Assembly: GCA_029881175.1 (NCBI GenBank)
Contig: JAOUNC010000168.1
Coordinates: 1-6,349 of the forward strand
Source of the DNA: Nitrospirota bacterium
GTDB taxonomy: Bacteria; Nitrospirota; Nitrospiria; Nitrospirales; UBA8639
Direction of reading: 5' to 3'
Length of the DNA: 6,349 bases
A program made the translations under genes and the position numbers. Position 1 is the first letter of the stretch; each line of letters begins with the position of its first letter. The notes beneath the pieces were generated by a model. The model searched no databases. It worked only from the letters and a program-made list of their open reading frames with translations, and was not told where the DNA came from. Of the stretch, positions 5,882-6,349 are shown one piece after another.

Positions 5882-6087
5882 GCTAGGAAGAGATTCCTGC
5901 CAAAAAATCCCAGGAATGACTGGATTTAAGGTCGAGGCCAAGAAAGATAAATAAGACCTTGTGGCCTTCAGAAGACCAATTGCATCTGGAAATTCCTTTC
6001 ACCTCCCTCTTTCAAAGAAGGAACCTCTATATTGCTTTCTTGGATTCAAGTCGCTGTGGGAGTGGCCTTCCAATGCTTGTAAATATC
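5882..6087. other. Gap between purD and tsaC
   Basis: 206 nt on the minus strand with no complete gene. It contains GGGAGGTGAAAGGA (about 5994-6007), a strong ribosome-binding-like sequence. Below it the frame of TsaC is open from 5998, with no ATG start until 5881. A TTG at 5941 could extend TsaC by 20 residues. A short pairing of GCAGGAA (5894-5900) with TTCCTAGC (5882-5889) lies just before the tsaC ATG and could fold over its ribosome binding sequence. No obvious terminator for purD is visible. Confidence 0.5.
5994..6007 (-). promoter_or_regulatory. Orphan ribosome binding sequence upstream of tsaC
   Basis: GGAGGTGA followed by AAGGA. The AAGGA is 8 nt from an ATG at 5985 that opens only five codons (MQLVF, TGA at 5968-5970). 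It could be a mini-ORF leader, the remnant of a lost gene start, or chance purine richness. Confidence 0.4.
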
Positions 6088-6348
6088 CTAAAGCACTCGG
6101 TGGGCGATGTCAGAGCGGTAATAGCAGCCTTGAAATTGAATGGGAGCGAGTGCGGCGTAGGCTTGTTGTTGTGCATTTTGGATGGTATCAGCCAGCGCCG
6201 TAACCCCCAAGACCCTTCCGCCATTGGTGAGAACCGCCTGCTCAGACTGCGTGGTTCCCGCATGAAAGACCAGCACGGATTCCGTGGGTTGTTCCGGCAA
6301 TCCAGTGATGGGCAATCCTGTCGGATAGGAACCCGGATAGCCTGCCGA
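6088..6348 (-). CDS. purD: Phosphoribosylamine-glycine ligase, C-terminal part
   Basis: The last 86 codons of purD, whose start lies beyond the right edge. PurD joins phosphoribosylamine and glycine with ATP to make GAR, the second step of purine synthesis. The visible end is the typical C-terminal domain: GYPGSYPTGLPITGL near the window edge, VLVFHAGT, LTNGGRVLGVTALADTIQNAQQQAYAAL and QGCYYRSDIAHRVL before the TAG stop. These match the family's GYPG, FHAGT, GGRVL-x-VTA and YR-x-DI landmarks. It lies upstream of tsaC on the same strand and may share its transcript. Confidence 0.95.
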   Translation of the reverse strand, partial: SAGYPGSYPTGLPITGLPEQPTESVLVFHAGTTQSEQAVLTNGGRVLGVTALADTIQNAQQQAYAALAPIQFQGCYYRSDIAHRVL

Positions 6349-6349
6349 T

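Noticed and set aside
1..6349. CRISPR array, tRNA, rRNA, insertion sequence or attachment site
   Set aside because: Read through on both strands; no regularly spaced repeats, cloverleaf, transposase or terminal inverted repeats recognised.

Overview
The window looks like chromosomal DNA of a Gram-negative (diderm) bacterium of moderate GC content. The gene set (outer-membrane lipid transport ABC genes joined to SpoIIE/STAS signalling genes, with a tsaC-purD block facing them) and the protein style would fit a Nitrospira-like member of the Nitrospirota. That placement is an impression from protein sequence, not a search result.

Layout. Positions 2-4524 form one tightly packed plus-strand operon. 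It holds the end of a SpoIIE-type phosphatase fused to an RsbW-like ATPase domain (cut by the window edge), a STAS-domain protein, an MlaE-type permease, an MlaF-type ATPase, a long MlaD/MCE protein and a PqiC/YmbA-like auxiliary lipoprotein. Spacings run from a 14-nt overlap to 37 nt. Positions 4525-4790 are a convergent intergenic region with one imperfect hairpin and an AT-rich tract. Minus-strand genes follow. Reading from the right edge leftwards, they are the C-terminal end of purD, a 206-nt gap with an orphan Shine-Dalgarno sequence, a TsaC/Sua5-family gene, and a small AT-rich gene resembling the Imm1 immunity family.

How the genes work together. MlaE, MlaF and MlaD are the permease, ATPase and substrate-binding MCE parts of an inner-membrane lipid transporter. 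The lipoprotein probably extends the path towards the outer membrane. The STAS gene sits where a MlaB-like subunit would be expected and overlaps mlaE. It also keeps an Asp-Ser-Ser-Gly phospho-acceptor site and lies directly after a gene encoding both a phosphatase and a kinase-like domain. This suggests lipid transport controlled by a partner-switching phosphoswitch, which is the most interesting hypothesis here. The second point of interest is the orphan Imm1-like gene, whose best ribosome binding site is out of frame with its coding sequence.
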